Source: Armatimonadota bacterium
Lineage (GTDB): Bacteria; Armatimonadota; Zipacnadia; Zipacnadales; JABUFB01
Assembly (NCBI GenBank): GCA_013314775.1
Contig: JABUFB010000008.1
Location: 124,001-188,000, forward strand
Direction of reading: 5' to 3'
Length of the DNA: 64,000 nt
A program made the translations under genes and the position numbers. Each line of letters begins with the position of its first letter. The first letter of the stretch is position 1. Below are positions 1 through 8,900 of the stretch, one piece after another. The notes beneath the pieces were generated by a model. The model ran no database searches, had not been told where the DNA came from, and saw only the letters and a list, made by a program, of their open reading frames with translations.

Positions 1-555
1 AGTGCCCGGGCAGACACCGACAACGCGAACCTTGCCCGCGTGGTCCGTGGCAAGCGCGCGGATCATCGACTCCAGAGCCCCTTTGGATGCGCAGTACAGA
101 GCGTGTTCCGGGAAACCAACGAACGCGGCCACTGAGGTGGTGATGACGAGAACGCCCTTGCCCTGGGCCTCCATCACGGGGATCACGTGCTTGGCGAGCC
201 AGAAGTTGCCCATCACGTTGACACCCATGACCAGGTTCCAGTCGTTGAGGTTGAAGTCGGTGGCACGGCCTTTGCGCCAGACGCCCGCATTGCTGTGCAC
301 GGCGTCGATCCGGCCGTGAAACGATACGGCCTGCTCCACCATGGCACGAACACTGTCTCCATCCGCCATGTCCACCTCGATGAACCGCGCGCAGAGGCCC
401 TGGCTGGTGAGTTCTCTCTCCAGTTCAGCGCCGCGTTCGGGCTGGTTGGAGGCCATGATGACTCTGGCGCCGGACTGGGCGAAGTACCGCGCGCAGCCCT
501 CGCCAATTCCCGAGGTCGCCCCTGTGATGAGAATGACTTTGCCTTCGATGGACAT
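1..555 (-). CDS. SDR-family NAD(P)-dependent oxidoreductase, C-terminus cut by window edge
   Basis: Short-chain dehydrogenase/reductase, probably a cytosolic sugar or polyol dehydrogenase. Only the first 185 residues are in the window. The Rossmann motif TGATSGIG is at residues 11-18, NAG at 89-91, catalytic Ser141, and Tyr154-x3-Lys158, followed by the CPG motif at 182-184, so the visible part looks fully functional. The ATG at 555 has a GGAGG site (CCTCC on the plus strand at 563-567) seven bases upstream, which fixes the start. It lies 172 bp downstream of a Gfo/Idh/MocA gene on the same strand, with a strong hairpin between them. The substrate cannot be told from sequence. Confidence 0.9.
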   Translation of the reverse strand, partial: MSIEGKVILITGATSGIGEGCARYFAQSGARVIMASNQPERGAELERELTSQGLCARFIEVDMADGDSVRAMVEQAVSFHGRIDAVHSNAGVWRKGRATDFNLNDWNLVMGVNVMGNFWLAKHVIPVMEAQGKGVLVITTSVAAFVGFPEHALYCASKGALESMIRALATDHAGKVRVVGVCPGT

Positions 556-645
556 GGTATTGCCTCCAGCTCCGACTGTGAACGATTACGCCGCCTGATG
601 CCGATGCGTGCACTCCGCCGCGGCTCGCCGGGTGTGTTCGATCGC

Positions 646-688
646 GGGGCAGTACCGGCAAGCCCGTGGTGGGACCCGGTACTGCCCC
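646..688 (-). terminator. 13-bp perfect inverted repeat between Gfo/Idh/MocA and SDR genes
   Basis: GGGGCAGTACCGG at 646-658 is exactly complementary to CCGGTACTGCCCC at 676-688, with a 17-base loop. It lies between two minus-strand genes about 40 bases after the upstream stop. No U-tract follows on the minus strand, so it may be a processing or attenuation hairpin rather than a full intrinsic terminator. Confidence 0.5.
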
Positions 689-727
689 TCTCATCGGTGC
701 TGGATGGCTCGGCGAGTTGAGCCTCGC

Positions 728-1735
728 TCAGCCTTCCAGCGGAAGTTCGATGCGCTTCTTGAGCTTGCTGGATTCCAGGATCGCCAGGGCCAGCTCGATG
801 TTCGCCATGCCCTCTTCGCCCGGAATCGTGCACGGTCCGTCTGTCTGGATCGCCTCGATCCACTCGCGAATCTCGCGCCGGTTGCCGTTCTCCACGCCCT
901 CGGCGAGTTCGGAACTCGGGACCGTGAAGCTTGTGTCGGCGGTCAGGGACTTGAATGTGAACTCCTTGCCCCAACTGAAGCGGATCGAGCCACCGCTGCC
1001 GGAGAGCTCCACCTCAGTGCGCCCGAGGGCGTTGAAATTGCCCTCGGTCAAGATGCAGATGCCGCCGTTCTCGAACTCAATCACGCCGGTGGTAGCATTG
1101 GCCCAGAGTGGGCTCTTCGGGTCGAAGGAGATATCCCAGCCGCTGACAGCAACAGGCTTGCCGAAGATGCAGCGTGCGAAGTCGATTTCGTGCACGGAGA
1201 CCTCGAACAGATTGTGGCCGACCACAGAGACGTCATCGCGCCAGTGGTTGTCCGCCCAGCGCGCCTTGGGCGGGCCATAGCGGCAGATATGACCGTGCAG
1301 GGGCACGCCGATTTCGCCGCCGACCACCAGGTCGATAGCCTTCTTGAAATCCGGCAGATAGCGCAGCACCTGGCCGATCTGCAGCTTCACGCCTGCGTCT
1401 TTGCAGGCATCGATCATCGCGCGGCAGTCGGCGAGTGTCAGCGCCATGGGCTTTTCACAGAACACGTGCTTGCCCGCCTGAGCGGACTCGATGGTGCCCG
1501 GCGCGTGGAAGCTGTTGGGCACGGCGATGATGGTGGCGTCTAGCTCCACGCCATTGAGCATGTCTGTGAGGCTCGCGAATACCGGCACGCCGTACTCCCG
1601 AGCGAAGGCCTCGCGCGACGCCTCGGCAACATCCGCCCCGGCGACCAGGACCGCGTCGTCGAGGGTCTTCAGCTGATTGACCAGCGCCTTGCCCATGCCC
1701 CCGCATCCGAACAGACCGACTCTGACCTGTGACAT
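728..1735 (-). CDS. Gfo/Idh/MocA family oxidoreductase
   Basis: NAD(P)-dependent sugar or inositol-type dehydrogenase of 335 residues, cytosolic. The N-terminal dinucleotide fold shows GCGGMG at residues 10-15 and the family EKP motif at 94-96. The C-terminal half has the usual alpha/beta substrate domain with an HEIDFARC segment. The ATG at 1735 is chosen over an in-frame ATG at 1792 because GGAGG lies five bases upstream. It sits 61 bp downstream of a CBM9-like/TIM-barrel gene and upstream of an SDR, suggesting a sugar-oxidation operon. The exact substrate is unknown; the window carries two further paralogues. Confidence 0.92.
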   Translation of the reverse strand: MSQVRVGLFGCGGMGKALVNQLKTLDDAVLVAGADVAEASREAFAREYGVPVFASLTDMLNGVELDATIIAVPNSFHAPGTIESAQAGKHVFCEKPMALTLADCRAMIDACKDAGVKLQIGQVLRYLPDFKKAIDLVVGGEIGVPLHGHICRYGPPKARWADNHWRDDVSVVGHNLFEVSVHEIDFARCIFGKPVAVSGWDISFDPKSPLWANATTGVIEFENGGICILTEGNFNALGRTEVELSGSGGSIRFSWGKEFTFKSLTADTSFTVPSSELAEGVENGNRREIREWIEAIQTDGPCTIPGEEGMANIELALAILESSKLKKRIELPLEG

Positions 1736-1796
1736 TGTGTCCTCCGTGTGATCGACCGATTCGTACGTCATGGCGGCCCGAGACAGAGCCATCGAG

Positions 1797-4304
1797 CTAC
1801 CAGGTGGTCTCCATGGCGGCTTCGTCGTTTTCTATGCGCCGCTGGATCTGATCCAACGCGATGCCCGTGGGCACTCGCGCATCCGTGTAAATGCGGGCGG
1901 CCCAGGCGGGCAGCTTGTCTTCGATGATTCCACCGGCAGCCTGGATTCGCCTCTCAGCGGACAATACCTTCACCCAACCATCACCCAGCCCCGGAACCAG
2001 GATTCGCGCGGGTATCTCCTTGTCGGTGGCGTTCACGACGGCGACGTACACCGCGCCGTTGTAGCGCCAGGCCATGATCTGCGCCTCATCGGGACGCACG
2101 CCGAGAATGCGGGCATGCTGCAGCGGCTCGCCGCCAAGCATGACCGGCATCAGGAGCGCCATCTCCGGCCCGATGTTGGACAGATAAGTGTTCAGCAGGC
2201 TGGGGTGCTTCTGTGTGTAGGCCCATGCAAAGGGGATGATCCCATCAGCACCGTTGAGCAGGGCCATGTAGTGCATGGCGCGGATCTCGGTGAGGTTCGG
2301 AGCGCGCTCCGAGGCTTCCTTGGCCTTGTCCCACTCGCTGTAGCTGAACGCCTGCGGCGCGACCCAGACCGGCTTGTTACCGCGCACGCCGGCCTTCACA
2401 TCCAGGAGCGCCTGCCGGACCATGCTCAGCGGTTCCTTCGGGCCTCCACCGCGCGCGAACCCGGGGTAGGGGTCGATCCAGAGGATGTCTGCGGCTTCCT
2501 GAAGCTTCAGCAGCGTGGAAGCGTGGTTGTCCAGCACCACGCACGGGTGGTACGGGTCGGCATCAGCAACAGTCTGGTAAACGCGCTTGATGTTCGCGCG
2601 CCAGACTGCCCCGCGCGGTTCGTCGCACAGGTACCACGCCAGCAGCGCCGGGTGATCCTTGTAGGTGTTCACATACTGGCGGATATCCGCGAGGTCCTGT
2701 TCGGTCAGCTCCGCTCGGTCGCGGAACCCGAAAAAGCTCACCGCCCCCGGGTACGGTTCCATGATCACATGCAGACCCATGCTCTGCGCCCGGTCCAGCC
2801 AGGCCTTGAGATCCGCGTCGCGGTGAGTGTACCAGGCGGTGTAGGTGTGGATCGTGTTGAAGCCCGCTTCGGCAAGGCGCGCGTCAGGACCGGCGCCCAT
2901 GAAGCCGTGGGGGAAAAACAGGCGGCCATCTACGCGAAGCCGGCCGCTATCGTCGATAATGACCTCGTGCGGGGCAGGCTTGAGTTTGCGAAGTGGAGCG
3001 GTTCCCTCGGCGATCACCTTCCCGGCCGAGATGGCCCGGGCACGCACGGTGTACTCACCCGCGGGCAGCATAGCGCTGGAGAAGGCCACTTCCAGCGACC
3101 CAGTCAGAGGGATGCGCGCCACGTTACGGGTGGCCAGTTCCGTTTCGCCCAGGCAGAGGGAGGCTTGGAGTTCCGCTCCGACCAGTTGCTTCCGTGGCAC
3201 GTTCACCTGAAGGGCACAAACTACTTCGTTCGATGGCAGACTTGCGTAAATGGTTCCCCGATACGCGGGCTTCAGGAAGGTTATGTCGACGGGCTGGTGG
3301 TCGAGCATGACCACATGCTCGGAGCGGTTGAGGAGGTCGCCATTGGCGCGCCGGGTGATCTCGACATTGACGCGCGCATAGTCGGCCGGCTGCACGCTCA
3401 CGGGAATGCGAAGCTGTCCGGAGCCCGTGGCGAGCACCGAGACGGCATCGCTCTCCGAGCGCCCCCCTTCGCTGGTGATTAGGGTGACCAGCGCCCTCAC
3501 ACCCACCGGGCGCCCGGTCTGGTTTGAGAACGGCACGACCAGGTCGCCATTGAGCCGGCCGTTCTCGAAAAACGGATTCTCCAGCACAGGCGCCGAAACG
3601 GTCACCATATGCGCCCGGAAGTTGGCGTCTAGGCCCTGAAGGAGCCCGAAAGCCTCCGGATGGTGGAAGCCGTCTGTCATGGGCGGCGACCAGCAGGACA
3701 GCTCGGCCGGCGGTGTCTTCTTCTCGCGGCAGACGTTGATCCCCCACTGCGATCCGGCGTCGCTCTCCATGCGCAGGCCGACGTACGGGATACTCAGCTC
3801 CACCTGCCACGAGTCCGGGTTCTTCTGGGTCGCGGCTATCGCTCCGGTCTCGAAATCAGTGTCGATGCTCGCGCCGGCGTTTGTCATCCAGGCGTCATAG
3901 ATCGCGCCCAGAGGGTTCACGATGATGTGGGCGTAGCTCTGCCGGGCGCGCCCGGTATCGATGAGCAGTTCCACGCAGTCGTCCGTCCAGAGCGTGTCGT
4001 CGTGCCCACTGAACCTGGCCACCAGGGCATCCATCGTCGGGTCCATGCAGACGATTGCGAAGTACACCGCACGGTCATCATAGGCCACGCGGAACAGCGT
4101 CGCAGCCTGTGCGGGAGCGCCGTCTCTCGGTGTCCGGAAGTCGCCGACCAGCGGGGCATCCTGCCAGCAGGCGTCATCCAGGGCTCCGTCAATGACCGGG
4201 GCTGACTTCGCGCGAACAGCCGTGGTCGCTGGTGGATCGGCGAAAACGCTCAGGGCCGACACCAGCAGCACGCCGGTGGCAAGCAGGGGTCCAATTCGTC
4301 TCAT
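1797..4304 (-). CDS. Secreted protein with CBM9-like N-terminal domain and glycoside-hydrolase-like TIM barrel
   Basis: About 835 residues with a hydrophobic signal peptide (residues 1-22). The first ~200 residues after it resemble the CBM9-like domain of bacterial surface glycoside-binding proteins (VIDGALDDACW, WTDDCVELLID). A beta-rich linker leads to a TIM-barrel region containing GFNTIHTYTAWYTH and WYLCDEPRG; the Glu in CDEP is placed like a clan GH-A acid/base. A small C-terminal beta domain follows. The start at 4304 is chosen because the hydrophobic segment follows at once; an ATG at 4340 would add an unlikely leader. It lies 61 bp after pgl on the same strand. Probable role: binding or cleavage of a plant or microbial glycan. 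No family number can be assigned by eye. Confidence 0.75.
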   Translation of the reverse strand: MRRIGPLLATGVLLVSALSVFADPPATTAVRAKSAPVIDGALDDACWQDAPLVGDFRTPRDGAPAQAATLFRVAYDDRAVYFAIVCMDPTMDALVARFSGHDDTLWTDDCVELLIDTGRARQSYAHIIVNPLGAIYDAWMTNAGASIDTDFETGAIAATQKNPDSWQVELSIPYVGLRMESDAGSQWGINVCREKKTPPAELSCWSPPMTDGFHHPEAFGLLQGLDANFRAHMVTVSAPVLENPFFENGRLNGDLVVPFSNQTGRPVGVRALVTLITSEGGRSESDAVSVLATGSGQLRIPVSVQPADYARVNVEITRRANGDLLNRSEHVVMLDHQPVDITFLKPAYRGTIYASLPSNEVVCALQVNVPRKQLVGAELQASLCLGETELATRNVARIPLTGSLEVAFSSAMLPAGEYTVRARAISAGKVIAEGTAPLRKLKPAPHEVIIDDSGRLRVDGRLFFPHGFMGAGPDARLAEAGFNTIHTYTAWYTHRDADLKAWLDRAQSMGLHVIMEPYPGAVSFFGFRDRAELTEQDLADIRQYVNTYKDHPALLAWYLCDEPRGAVWRANIKRVYQTVADADPYHPCVVLDNHASTLLKLQEAADILWIDPYPGFARGGGPKEPLSMVRQALLDVKAGVRGNKPVWVAPQAFSYSEWDKAKEASERAPNLTEIRAMHYMALLNGADGIIPFAWAYTQKHPSLLNTYLSNIGPEMALLMPVMLGGEPLQHARILGVRPDEAQIMAWRYNGAVYVAVVNATDKEIPARILVPGLGDGWVKVLSAERRIQAAGGIIEDKLPAWAARIYTDARVPTGIALDQIQRRIENDEAAMETTW

Positions 4305-4365
4305 GATGAACCACGTCCTTCCATGCAAACAGGGCACCATACCCGTTGTGAAACTTGGTTTGGAC

Positions 4366-5100
4366 TCATTTCGTCACGATGGCCCGGGCGGCCTTGCTGT
4401 CCAGGAGCCAGATTGCGCCCTTTACCAGCGCCGCTGGAGGAACGTCGCCGCAGCCATCAACCGCATCTCCGAGGTGCGCGATCTCCGCCACCTTCTCGGC
4501 TTTGTCCGCGCCCGCCACGAGAAAGACAGCCTGGCGCGCAGAGTTAATCGCAGGCAGTGTCAGGGTCAACCGCCAGGCGTCCAGCCGGGGCACGAAGTTC
4601 GCGACCACCGACCGCCCGAACTCGCGTAGGGCTTCGGTGCCTGGAAACAGCGATGCCGTATGTCCGTCCGCGCCCATGCCCAGCAGCACCAGGTCCAGAA
4701 CCGGAGGGCTGCCCAGGGCCGCGTGCAAAGCGGCCTCGTAATGATCTGCGGCGAGATGGGGCTCGATCTCACCCTCCATTCTGTGTACTCCAGCCGGCGG
4801 AGGAACCAGCCGCGAGATCAGGAGCGCATGCGCCATTCGATAGTTGCTGTCCAGGTGATCGGGCGGCACGCAGCGCTCGTCGGCCCAGAAGACATGGGTG
4901 GACTGCCAGGGTACACGTTCGCACCATTCGGGCTGCGCCAGCAGCTGGAAGAGTTTCGCGGGAGTAGATCCTCCGGACAGCGCAATGCTGAACCAGCCGC
5001 GCTCTGAAGCTGCCTGCCGGGCAGCGTTGGCGACAAGCAGCGCCGCGCGCTGGGAGAGACTGTGGATGTCGTCGAAGATCTCATACCGCATATCGGACAC
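4366..5100 (-). CDS. pgl: 6-phosphogluconolactonase
   Basis: Hydrolyses 6-phosphogluconolactone to 6-phosphogluconate, the second step of the oxidative pentose phosphate pathway. The 244-residue length is normal for the Pgl/DevB family. GGSTP is at residues 43-47, DERCVPPDHLDSNY at 74-87, and a GMGADGHTASLFPG phosphate-binding loop follows. It directly follows zwf (gap 21 bp), and gnd lies upstream of zwf, so all three steps of the branch are encoded in one run. No unusual residues are seen. Confidence 0.95.
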   Translation of the reverse strand: MSDMRYEIFDDIHSLSQRAALLVANAARQAASERGWFSIALSGGSTPAKLFQLLAQPEWCERVPWQSTHVFWADERCVPPDHLDSNYRMAHALLISRLVPPPAGVHRMEGEIEPHLAADHYEAALHAALGSPPVLDLVLLGMGADGHTASLFPGTEALREFGRSVVANFVPRLDAWRLTLTLPAINSARQAVFLVAGADKAEKVAEIAHLGDAVDGCGDVPPAALVKGAIWLLDSKAARAIVTK

Positions 5101-5121
5101 TCATAACTGGAGGGCACTCGC

Positions 5122-6723
5122 TCAATCCGTAGGGCACCTTTGCGATGAGATGAGGGGAACCTGCCACGTGTCGCCGGTTTCGTCCATCAGCCGGTCTGCC
5201 TCCACCGGACCCCAGGAGCCCGCGTTGTACTGCACCGGTGGCGAAGCCCCCTCCTGCCAGGCCTCGAGGATCGGGGTCATCAGGCTCCAGGACTCCTCGA
5301 TACCATCCGCGCGTGCGAAGAGCGTGCTGTCGCCCAGCAGAGAGTCGAGTATCAATCGCTCGTAAGCTTCGGGCGGCTCGTTCTTGAATGCGCTTGCGTA
5401 TAGGAAGTCCATGGGAACCCTCTGGATGCTCAGGCCCGGCCCAGGCTCCTTCGTGGAGAAACACAGGTGGATTCCCTCGTTCGGCTGGATGCGCAGGATG
5501 AGCGTGTTCGGCTCAATCTGGGTTCGTTGCCCTTCGAAGACTATGTGGGGGGCCTGTTTGAAGCGGATCGCGATCTGGGTGATCCGGTTCTTCAGGCGCT
5601 TGCCCGCCCGGATGAAGAAAGGCACCGAGCCCCATCGCCAGTTGTCCACTGATAAGCGTATCGCCGCGTAGGTCTCGGTCTGGGATCCTTCGGCGACTCC
5701 GGGCTCCTGCAGGTATCCCGGGACCTCGCTCCCATCCACTCGTCCACCCACATACTGAGCGCGCACTGTCCAGCGCTCAACGTCTTCGCGCGAGTAGGGT
5801 CTCACAGCGCGCAGCAGCTTGCTTTTCTCGTCGCGTACAGCGTCAGGGTCCATGCTGACCGGAGGCTCCATCGCCACAAGTGAAAGGATTTCGAGTAGGT
5901 GGTTCTGCACAACGTCGCGCAGCATACCGCTCCGATCAAAGTACTGGCCGCGCCCTTCGAGCCCCACCGTCTCTGCCATGGTGATCTGCACATTGGCCAC
6001 GTACTTCTGGTTCCACAGGGGCTCGAAGATGCTATTGGCGAAGCGCAGAACGAGAAGATTCTGCACCGTCTCCTTGCCCAGGTAATGGTCCATCCGGTAG
6101 ATCTGGTTCTCGTCGAATAGCCTGCGCAGACGCCTGTTGAGGTGCCGGGCGGACTCCAGATCGTGCCCGAAAGGTTTCTCCACCACAATGCGTGGCCAAC
6201 CGCTGCGGCCTTCGATGGGACGAGACAGACCACTGGCTTCGAGATTGTCTATGGTGTCCTCGAAGTAGTGGGGCGGTATCGCAAGATAGAAGAGGTAGTT
6301 GAGCGGCCTGTGAGCCTGTTCGCCGATCTCTGCAAGGATCTCCTTGACCGATTGGTATGTGGCCGGATCATCGAGATTGCCGCGAACATAGTGGATGCCG
6401 GCGGCCATCCGTTCCCAAAGGTCCGTCCGGAATGGTTTGCGGGCATGGCTCTCGGCGGCTTCTCGGAATTCAGCCAGCAGCTGGTGCCGGTCTTCCGCGC
6501 GTCTGCCGATGCTGATAATCGGCAGCCCGCAGGGCAGCAGGCCGTCGGCGGTGAGTGAGTAGATGGCCGGGATGAGCTTGCGTTTGGTCAGGTCGCCCGT
6601 GGCTCCGAACAGCACCAGGGCCGTCACTTCAGCGTAGCGCGGGCACGAAGCCCCCGGCGTCCAGGGACCGTCTTCTGCAAGGTCGGAAATCTCAATGTCG
6701 GGCGAACCGCTGTCCGGTATCAT
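5122..6723 (-). CDS. zwf: Glucose-6-phosphate 1-dehydrogenase
   Basis: Oxidises glucose 6-phosphate to 6-phosphogluconolactone with NAD(P). 533 residues. The nucleotide motif GATGDLTKRK is at 40-49, EKPFG at 182-186, and the substrate motif RMDHYLGKE at 210-218. About 30 residues precede the Rossmann strand, longer than in most homologues, so translation might begin later; the ATG at 6723 is the first possible start. The gene lies between gnd and pgl with short gaps (47 and 21 bp), consistent with one transcript from the promoter upstream of gnd. Confidence 0.96.
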   Translation of the reverse strand: MIPDSGSPDIEISDLAEDGPWTPGASCPRYAEVTALVLFGATGDLTKRKLIPAIYSLTADGLLPCGLPIISIGRRAEDRHQLLAEFREAAESHARKPFRTDLWERMAAGIHYVRGNLDDPATYQSVKEILAEIGEQAHRPLNYLFYLAIPPHYFEDTIDNLEASGLSRPIEGRSGWPRIVVEKPFGHDLESARHLNRRLRRLFDENQIYRMDHYLGKETVQNLLVLRFANSIFEPLWNQKYVANVQITMAETVGLEGRGQYFDRSGMLRDVVQNHLLEILSLVAMEPPVSMDPDAVRDEKSKLLRAVRPYSREDVERWTVRAQYVGGRVDGSEVPGYLQEPGVAEGSQTETYAAIRLSVDNWRWGSVPFFIRAGKRLKNRITQIAIRFKQAPHIVFEGQRTQIEPNTLILRIQPNEGIHLCFSTKEPGPGLSIQRVPMDFLYASAFKNEPPEAYERLILDSLLGDSTLFARADGIEESWSLMTPILEAWQEGASPPVQYNAGSWGPVEADRLMDETGDTWQVPLISSQRCPTD

Positions 6724-6770
6724 GCCTCGGGGTCACCGTCCCTGTTGGTAACCAGTCTCTTCCGGAGACG

Positions 6771-7670
6771 TCATTCATCGGCCTTCTGCACTGCATGGCC
6801 GCCAAACTCCCGGCGCAGCACCGCCAGCATGCGGTTGCCGAAGGAGTTGTCATCGCGAGAGGCAAACCTGGCAAAGAGTGAAGCGGCGATTACGCTGGCC
6901 GGCACGCCCAGGTCCACCGCCTCATGCACAGTCCAGCGGCCTTCGCCGGAATCCTGCACATATCCGCGCACCGTCTCCAGGTTCGGGTCCTTCGCGAGGG
7001 CGGATGCGCCCAGTTCCAGAAGCCAGCTCCGTATCACGCTGCCCTGGTTCCACAGGTTCGCGATGGCGGGCAGGTCCAGGTCATACCGGGACTTCTCCAG
7101 CAGTTCGAAGCCTTCGGCGTAAGCCTGCATAATCCCGTACTCGATGCCATTGTGAACCATCTTCACGAAGTGCCCCGCGCCACTGGGGCCGCAGTGGAGG
7201 TAGCCGTTCTCGGGGGCCAGTGCCTTGAAGATCGGCTCCATGTGGTCGAATGCCGATCGCTCGCCGCCGACCATCATGCAGTAGCCGATCTGCAGGCCCC
7301 AGATACCACCGCTGGTTCCCGCGTCCATGAAGCGCAGGCCGAGTTCCGCGGCGGCTTTCGCGCGGTTGATCGTGTCTGTGTAGCGGCAATTGCCTCCGTC
7401 GACCACGATATCGCCTGCCTCAAGGAGTGGATACACCTGGGAAAGCATGTCGTCGACCGCGTCTTCGGGCACCATAATCCAGACTGCTCGCGGGGGCTGA
7501 AGTGCGGCTGCAAGCTCTTCCAGCGTCTCGGCCCATTCGGCGCCCGTAGCCAGCAGCTCGTCTTTCTTGGACTTGCTGCGGTTCCACGCGATCACATTGT
7601 GGCCGCCCTGTTGGATGCGCGCCACCATGTTCATTCCCATTCGTCCGAGGCCGCAGAAGCCGATTTCCAT
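6771..7670 (-). CDS. gnd: 6-phosphogluconate dehydrogenase, decarboxylating, short (YqeC-like) type
   Basis: Converts 6-phosphogluconate to ribulose 5-phosphate and CO2. At 299 residues it matches the short, NAD-preferring bacterial class rather than the ~470-residue enzyme. GLGRMGMNM is at 7-15, then DGGNCRYTD, the catalytic GAGHFVKMVHNGIEYG and a C-terminal FASR...FGGH segment typical of the short class. The ATG at 7670 has GGAGG eight bases upstream; upstream in-frame starts to 7820 would cross the promoter region. First gene of the gnd-zwf-pgl run, divergent from a Gfo/Idh/MocA gene. Confidence 0.94.
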   Translation of the reverse strand: MEIGFCGLGRMGMNMVARIQQGGHNVIAWNRSKSKKDELLATGAEWAETLEELAAALQPPRAVWIMVPEDAVDDMLSQVYPLLEAGDIVVDGGNCRYTDTINRAKAAAELGLRFMDAGTSGGIWGLQIGYCMMVGGERSAFDHMEPIFKALAPENGYLHCGPSGAGHFVKMVHNGIEYGIMQAYAEGFELLEKSRYDLDLPAIANLWNQGSVIRSWLLELGASALAKDPNLETVRGYVQDSGEGRWTVHEAVDLGVPASVIAASLFARFASRDDNSFGNRMLAVLRREFGGHAVQKADE

Positions 7671-7728
7671 CGCTAATCCCTCCGGGTTGCGCTGACGGCG
7701 CAGCCTTGCTGTTTTCAGGTGCGCTACA

Positions 7729-7758
7729 ATGATACCACAGGCCGCAGATGACGTGGAA
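7729..7758 (-). promoter_or_regulatory. gnd: Possible sigma70-type promoter of gnd-zwf-pgl
   Basis: On the minus strand a TATCAT -10 box (7729-7734) is preceded, after 18 bases, by a weak TTCCAC -35 (7753-7758). It lies about 60 bases upstream of the gnd start in the 167-bp divergent region. The -35 match is poor. Confidence 0.3.
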
Positions 7759-7765
7759 AAAAGCA

Positions 7766-7794
7766 TGGAAAAGCCGGCGTCCGCGGGATAGAAT
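7766..7794 (+). promoter_or_regulatory. Possible sigma70-type promoter of the Gfo/Idh/MocA gene at 7838
   Basis: TGGAAA (7766-7771), 17 bases, TAGAAT (7789-7794), about 44 bases upstream of the ATG at 7838. It partly faces the minus-strand candidate, so the two may compete or share control. Confidence 0.4.
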
Positions 7795-7837
7795 TGTGCC
7801 TCGCTGCTCATGCAAAACACGATTCGGAGGACATGGC

Positions 7838-8818
7838 ATGTCTGTCAGGATGGGCTTCATCGGGACCGGCGGGATCGCGCAAGGACACATGGACCGCATT
7901 TCGGCCATCGAGGGCGTTGAGTTGGCTGCGTTCTGTGACGTACAGATAGACCGAGCGAAGGCTGCGGCGGAAAAGTTTGGGGGCGCCGCCTACGACAGCT
8001 TTGAGAAGATGCTCGATAGCGAAGACCTCACGGCCGTTTTCGTGGGCACTCCTCCCTTCGCCCACGGCGATATCGAGTTGGCCTGCTGCGAGAAAGGCCT
8101 GCATATGCTCATCGAGAAGCCTATCGCGCTGAATTGCGATATGGCTCGTCCGATACTCAAAGCCGTCGAGGACAGCGGCATCATCACTGTGGTAGCCTAC
8201 AAGTACCGCTGGGACGACCATGTCATCAAAGCGCGCGAGATGCTGAAGGGGCGGAAGATTGGCCTGGTCTTCGGCAACTTCTGGGGCGGTCTGCCGGGGG
8301 TTCCCTGGTGGCGGGTTCAGGCCCAGTCCGGCGGGCAGATGGTTGAGCAGACCACCCACATCGTGGACATGGCCCGGTATCTCGCCGGTGACGTGGTGAA
8401 GGTGCAGGCTTTCGATACTCATCAGGTGATGCATGAGAAGGTGGAAAACTGCGACGTTGCTGACGCTGCCACCGCCAACCTCGTGTTCGAGAATGGCGCC
8501 GTTGGAAACATCAGTAACACCTGCATGCTCGAGGGCTGGGGACAGAGCTCGTGCCGCGTGATGGCCGAGGCATTCACGCTCAACATCCTGTGGGGCACGC
8601 TCACCTGGAACTCCCCGGAGGACAGTGGCGAGTACCAGATGCAGCAGGACGGCTATACCGGTGAGGACGTGGCCTTCATCAATGCGGTAAAAACCGGAGA
8701 TCGCAGCGGAATCTATTCGGACTACGCGGATGCCTACAAGACACTCGCAGTCACCGACGCTGTGAACAAGTCCGCGGCGGCCGGCGGCACGGTCATTGAC
8801 GTTGCGGACGTGATGTAA
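7838..8818 (+). CDS. Gfo/Idh/MocA family oxidoreductase
   Basis: NAD(P)-dependent sugar-type dehydrogenase of 326 residues, second paralogue in the window. GTGGIAQG is at 9-16 and EKP at 93-95; a QTTHIVD segment lies where the family active-site His-Asp region is expected. The ATG at 7838 has CGGAGG (7825-7830) seven bases upstream. It is transcribed alone, divergent from gnd, and ends at a bidirectional hairpin terminator. The substrate is unknown. Confidence 0.92.
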   Translation: MSVRMGFIGTGGIAQGHMDRISAIEGVELAAFCDVQIDRAKAAAEKFGGAAYDSFEKMLDSEDLTAVFVGTPPFAHGDIELACCEKGLHMLIEKPIALNCDMARPILKAVEDSGIITVVAYKYRWDDHVIKAREMLKGRKIGLVFGNFWGGLPGVPWWRVQAQSGGQMVEQTTHIVDMARYLAGDVVKVQAFDTHQVMHEKVENCDVADAATANLVFENGAVGNISNTCMLEGWGQSSCRVMAEAFTLNILWGTLTWNSPEDSGEYQMQQDGYTGEDVAFINAVKTGDRSGIYSDYADAYKTLAVTDAVNKSAAAGGTVIDVADVM

Positions 8819-8844
8819 ACCACCATACGACACCGGCAACGCAA

Positions 8845-8875
8845 ACGGGCCGGGAGCAGCGAAGCCCCGGCCCGT
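8845..8875. terminator. Bidirectional hairpin between convergent genes
   Basis: ACGGGCCGGG (8845-8854) pairs perfectly with CCCGGCCCGT (8866-8875) around an 11-base loop. It lies between the stop at 8818 (plus) and the stop at 8901 (minus) and can serve both. U-tracts are short on both sides. Confidence 0.7.
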
Positions 8876-8900
8876 CGGTACCTTTGAGAAAGAGGGGAGA

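Noticed and set aside
1770-3482. 570-residue plus-strand open frame
   Set aside because: Antisense to the CBM9-like/TIM-barrel gene; its translation has no family features and reflects GC-rich codon structure.
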